This document shows positions 5,064-6,050 of a DNA stretch of 6,050 nt, piece after piece. The DNA lies in NCBI GenBank assembly GCA_021808035.1, contig JAKBCG010000164.1, positions 1-6,050 of the forward strand, written 5' to 3'. Both the position numbers and the translations under genes were made by a program. Below the pieces are notes generated by a model. That model saw only the letters and a list, made by a program, of their open reading frames with translations. It ran no database searches and was not told where the DNA came from. This DNA is from Pseudomonadota bacterium. GTDB lineage: Bacteria; Pseudomonadota; Gammaproteobacteria; Steroidobacterales; Steroidobacteraceae. Each line of letters opens with the position of its first letter. The stretch's first letter is position 1.

Positions 5064-6050
5064 TCAGAACGCGATCGACAGATCGCCGTACACCAAGCGG
5101 CCGATCGGCGAGTAGCTCGCGATGTCCGCGTTGGTGTACTGGTTTGCGAACGCGCGCGGCGCGAGCGGCGGCATCCGGTCGCTGAGGTTGTTCACGCCGA
5201 CGCCGAGCGTCACCTTCTCGCCGCCCTGCAGCGCCCAGTCGTAGGCGGCCCGCAGGTCCCACGCGCTGTAGCTCGACACCGGGAGACCGGGCAGCGTCCC
5301 GGTCAACCCCGCGTCCTCGACGGACGACACATAGGTGTTCGCGAGCAGCACGTTCAGGCGGTGGAACGACCAATCGACCGTCGAGTAGAACCGATACTTC
5401 GGCAAGGTGCCCGCGAACACGCCGAGGTTGCTCGCATAACCGGCGTACTGGATCGTGGGATCCCCGGCGAGCCCATCGGAGAACTCGAACGAGCTGAACA
5501 CCGAGCCCGTGGTCGCGAGCGTGAAGGTGCCGTGTTCGGTCCACGGCAGCACGTAGCGCGCGCCGACGGTCCAGGATCGCTCGCGCAGCACCGCCAGGTT
5601 GGTGAACCGGTCGATCAGGTAGAGCTGTTGCGCCTTGGCCGGATCACCCTGGCCGGTCGCGGGATTGGTCAAGAAGGCCTGCAGCGAACCCGGCGTCGCG
5701 AACGGATCGGTACCCCCGAAATTCGCGAAGTTGCCGGTCGCGAGATTGTTGAAGAACGGCGAGGCCGAGCCGAACGCGTTCACCGACTTCAGGATGTTGT
5801 TGAAGCCGATGCCGCCGGCGAAGCCGTACAGGTTGATCGACGAGAAATCCGCGTTCACGGTGAGCCCCGCGATCCGCGCCGGCCGGAACGTGAAACCGAT
5901 CGACCGCGACACCGCGGTTGCGGGCTTGAGCCCCGGGTTGTTGCCGTCCTCGGCGTTGAACGCATCCATGCCGGCGTAGTTCCCGCCGAACACCCCGGTG
6001 ATGATCGCGCCCGGCGCGGTGCGCGTGTCGAACGGCCCGTACGCCTGGTA
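5064..6050 (-). CDS. TonB-dependent outer-membrane receptor, C-terminal barrel part
   Basis: The reading frame is open from the right edge to TGA at 5064-5066, giving the last 328 residues; the signal peptide, TonB box, plug and most of the barrel lie beyond the window. The protein would be an outer-membrane transporter moving a ligand into the periplasm with energy from TonB-ExbBD. Evidence is the barrel pattern: NNPGLKPATAVSRSIGFTF (the NPxLKPE-like motif of late barrel strands), alternating amphipathic strands, GVGVNNLSDRMPP near the end, YSPIGRLVYGDLSIAF as the last strands, and a terminal phenylalanine that serves as the BAM recognition signal. An internal GTG at 5993 is not a real start because the frame continues upstream without a stop. 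The stretch rich in Gly, Asn, Phe and Ala between the barrel strands is probably a long extracellular loop. The substrate cannot be told; there is a co-oriented propeller gene downstream. Confidence 0.93.
   Translation of the reverse strand, partial: YQAYGPFDTRTAPGAIITGVFGGNYAGMDAFNAEDGNNPGLKPATAVSRSIGFTFRPARIAGLTVNADFSSINLYGFAGGIGFNNILKSVNAFGSASPFFNNLATGNFANFGGTDPFATPGSLQAFLTNPATGQGDPAKAQQLYLIDRFTNLAVLRERSWTVGARYVLPWTEHGTFTLATTGSVFSSFEFSDGLAGDPTIQYAGYASNLGVFAGTLPKYRFYSTVDWSFHRLNVLLANTYVSSVEDAGLTGTLPGLPVSSYSAWDLRAAYDWALQGGEKVTLGVGVNNLSDRMPPLAPRAFANQYTNADIASYSPIGRLVYGDLSIAF

Noticed and set aside
4102..5115. 337-codon plus-strand frame opposite the propeller
   Set aside because: Antisense to an evident beta-propeller; the product has no domain and crosses two gene ends.
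4993..5544. Upstream extension of the propeller frame
   Set aside because: It overlaps the receptor gene in another frame, is Arg-rich, and the signal peptide starts at 4992.

Overview
The window is about 6 kb of GC-rich DNA (roughly two thirds G+C by eye, codons ending mostly in G or C) from a Gram-negative bacterium. The evidence for an outer membrane is a TonB-dependent receptor ending in an aromatic residue (...YGDLSIAF) and three further proteins with Sec-type signal peptides. The style fits a high-GC gammaproteobacterium of the Xanthomonadales kind, but Verrucomicrobia (Opitutaceae) have similar receptor C-termini, so I do not assign a genus. I see no mobile element, CRISPR array, tRNA or rRNA.

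Layout, left to right. (1) Minus strand, 1-313: the N-terminal 104 codons of an exported AhpC/TSA-type peroxiredoxin, cut by the window edge. (2) 314-442: spacer with two imperfect stem-loops, one spanning the stop codon of the next gene. (3) Minus strand, 443-2684: a compact operon read right to left. It consists of a previously uncalled 49-codon histidine-rich small ORF, then an OmpR-family response regulator (GTG start 14 nt after the small ORF), then a two-TM, HAMP-containing histidine kinase joined by a 4-nt ATGA overlap. (4) 2685-2998: a divergent regulatory region with a 9-bp inverted repeat, an OmpR-type direct repeat with 11-bp period, a -10-like hexamer for the operon and a short palindrome ahead of the divergent gene. 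(5) Plus strand, 2999-3877: a secreted 292-aa protein made almost entirely of two tandem copies of a ~117-residue Cache/PDC-like domain. (6) 3899-3934: a perfect 16-bp hairpin with a 4-nt loop between convergent genes, read as a bidirectional terminator. (7) Minus strand, 3964-4992: an exported seven-bladed YncE-like beta-propeller. (8) Minus strand, 5064-6050: the C-terminal 328 residues of a TonB-dependent receptor, whose N-terminus lies beyond the window.

How the parts may work together: the receptor and propeller are co-oriented with a 71-nt gap and probably form one unit for uptake or binding of an unidentified substrate at the cell surface or in the periplasm. The two-component system is divergent from the double-Cache-like secreted protein, and the shared region holds candidate response-regulator sites. 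A natural hypothesis is that the regulator controls itself and the secreted protein, which could be a periplasmic ligand-binding partner of the kinase. This is inference; the sequence does not reveal the signal. The most unusual items are the duplicated stand-alone sensor-like protein and the His-rich small ORF heading the two-component operon.
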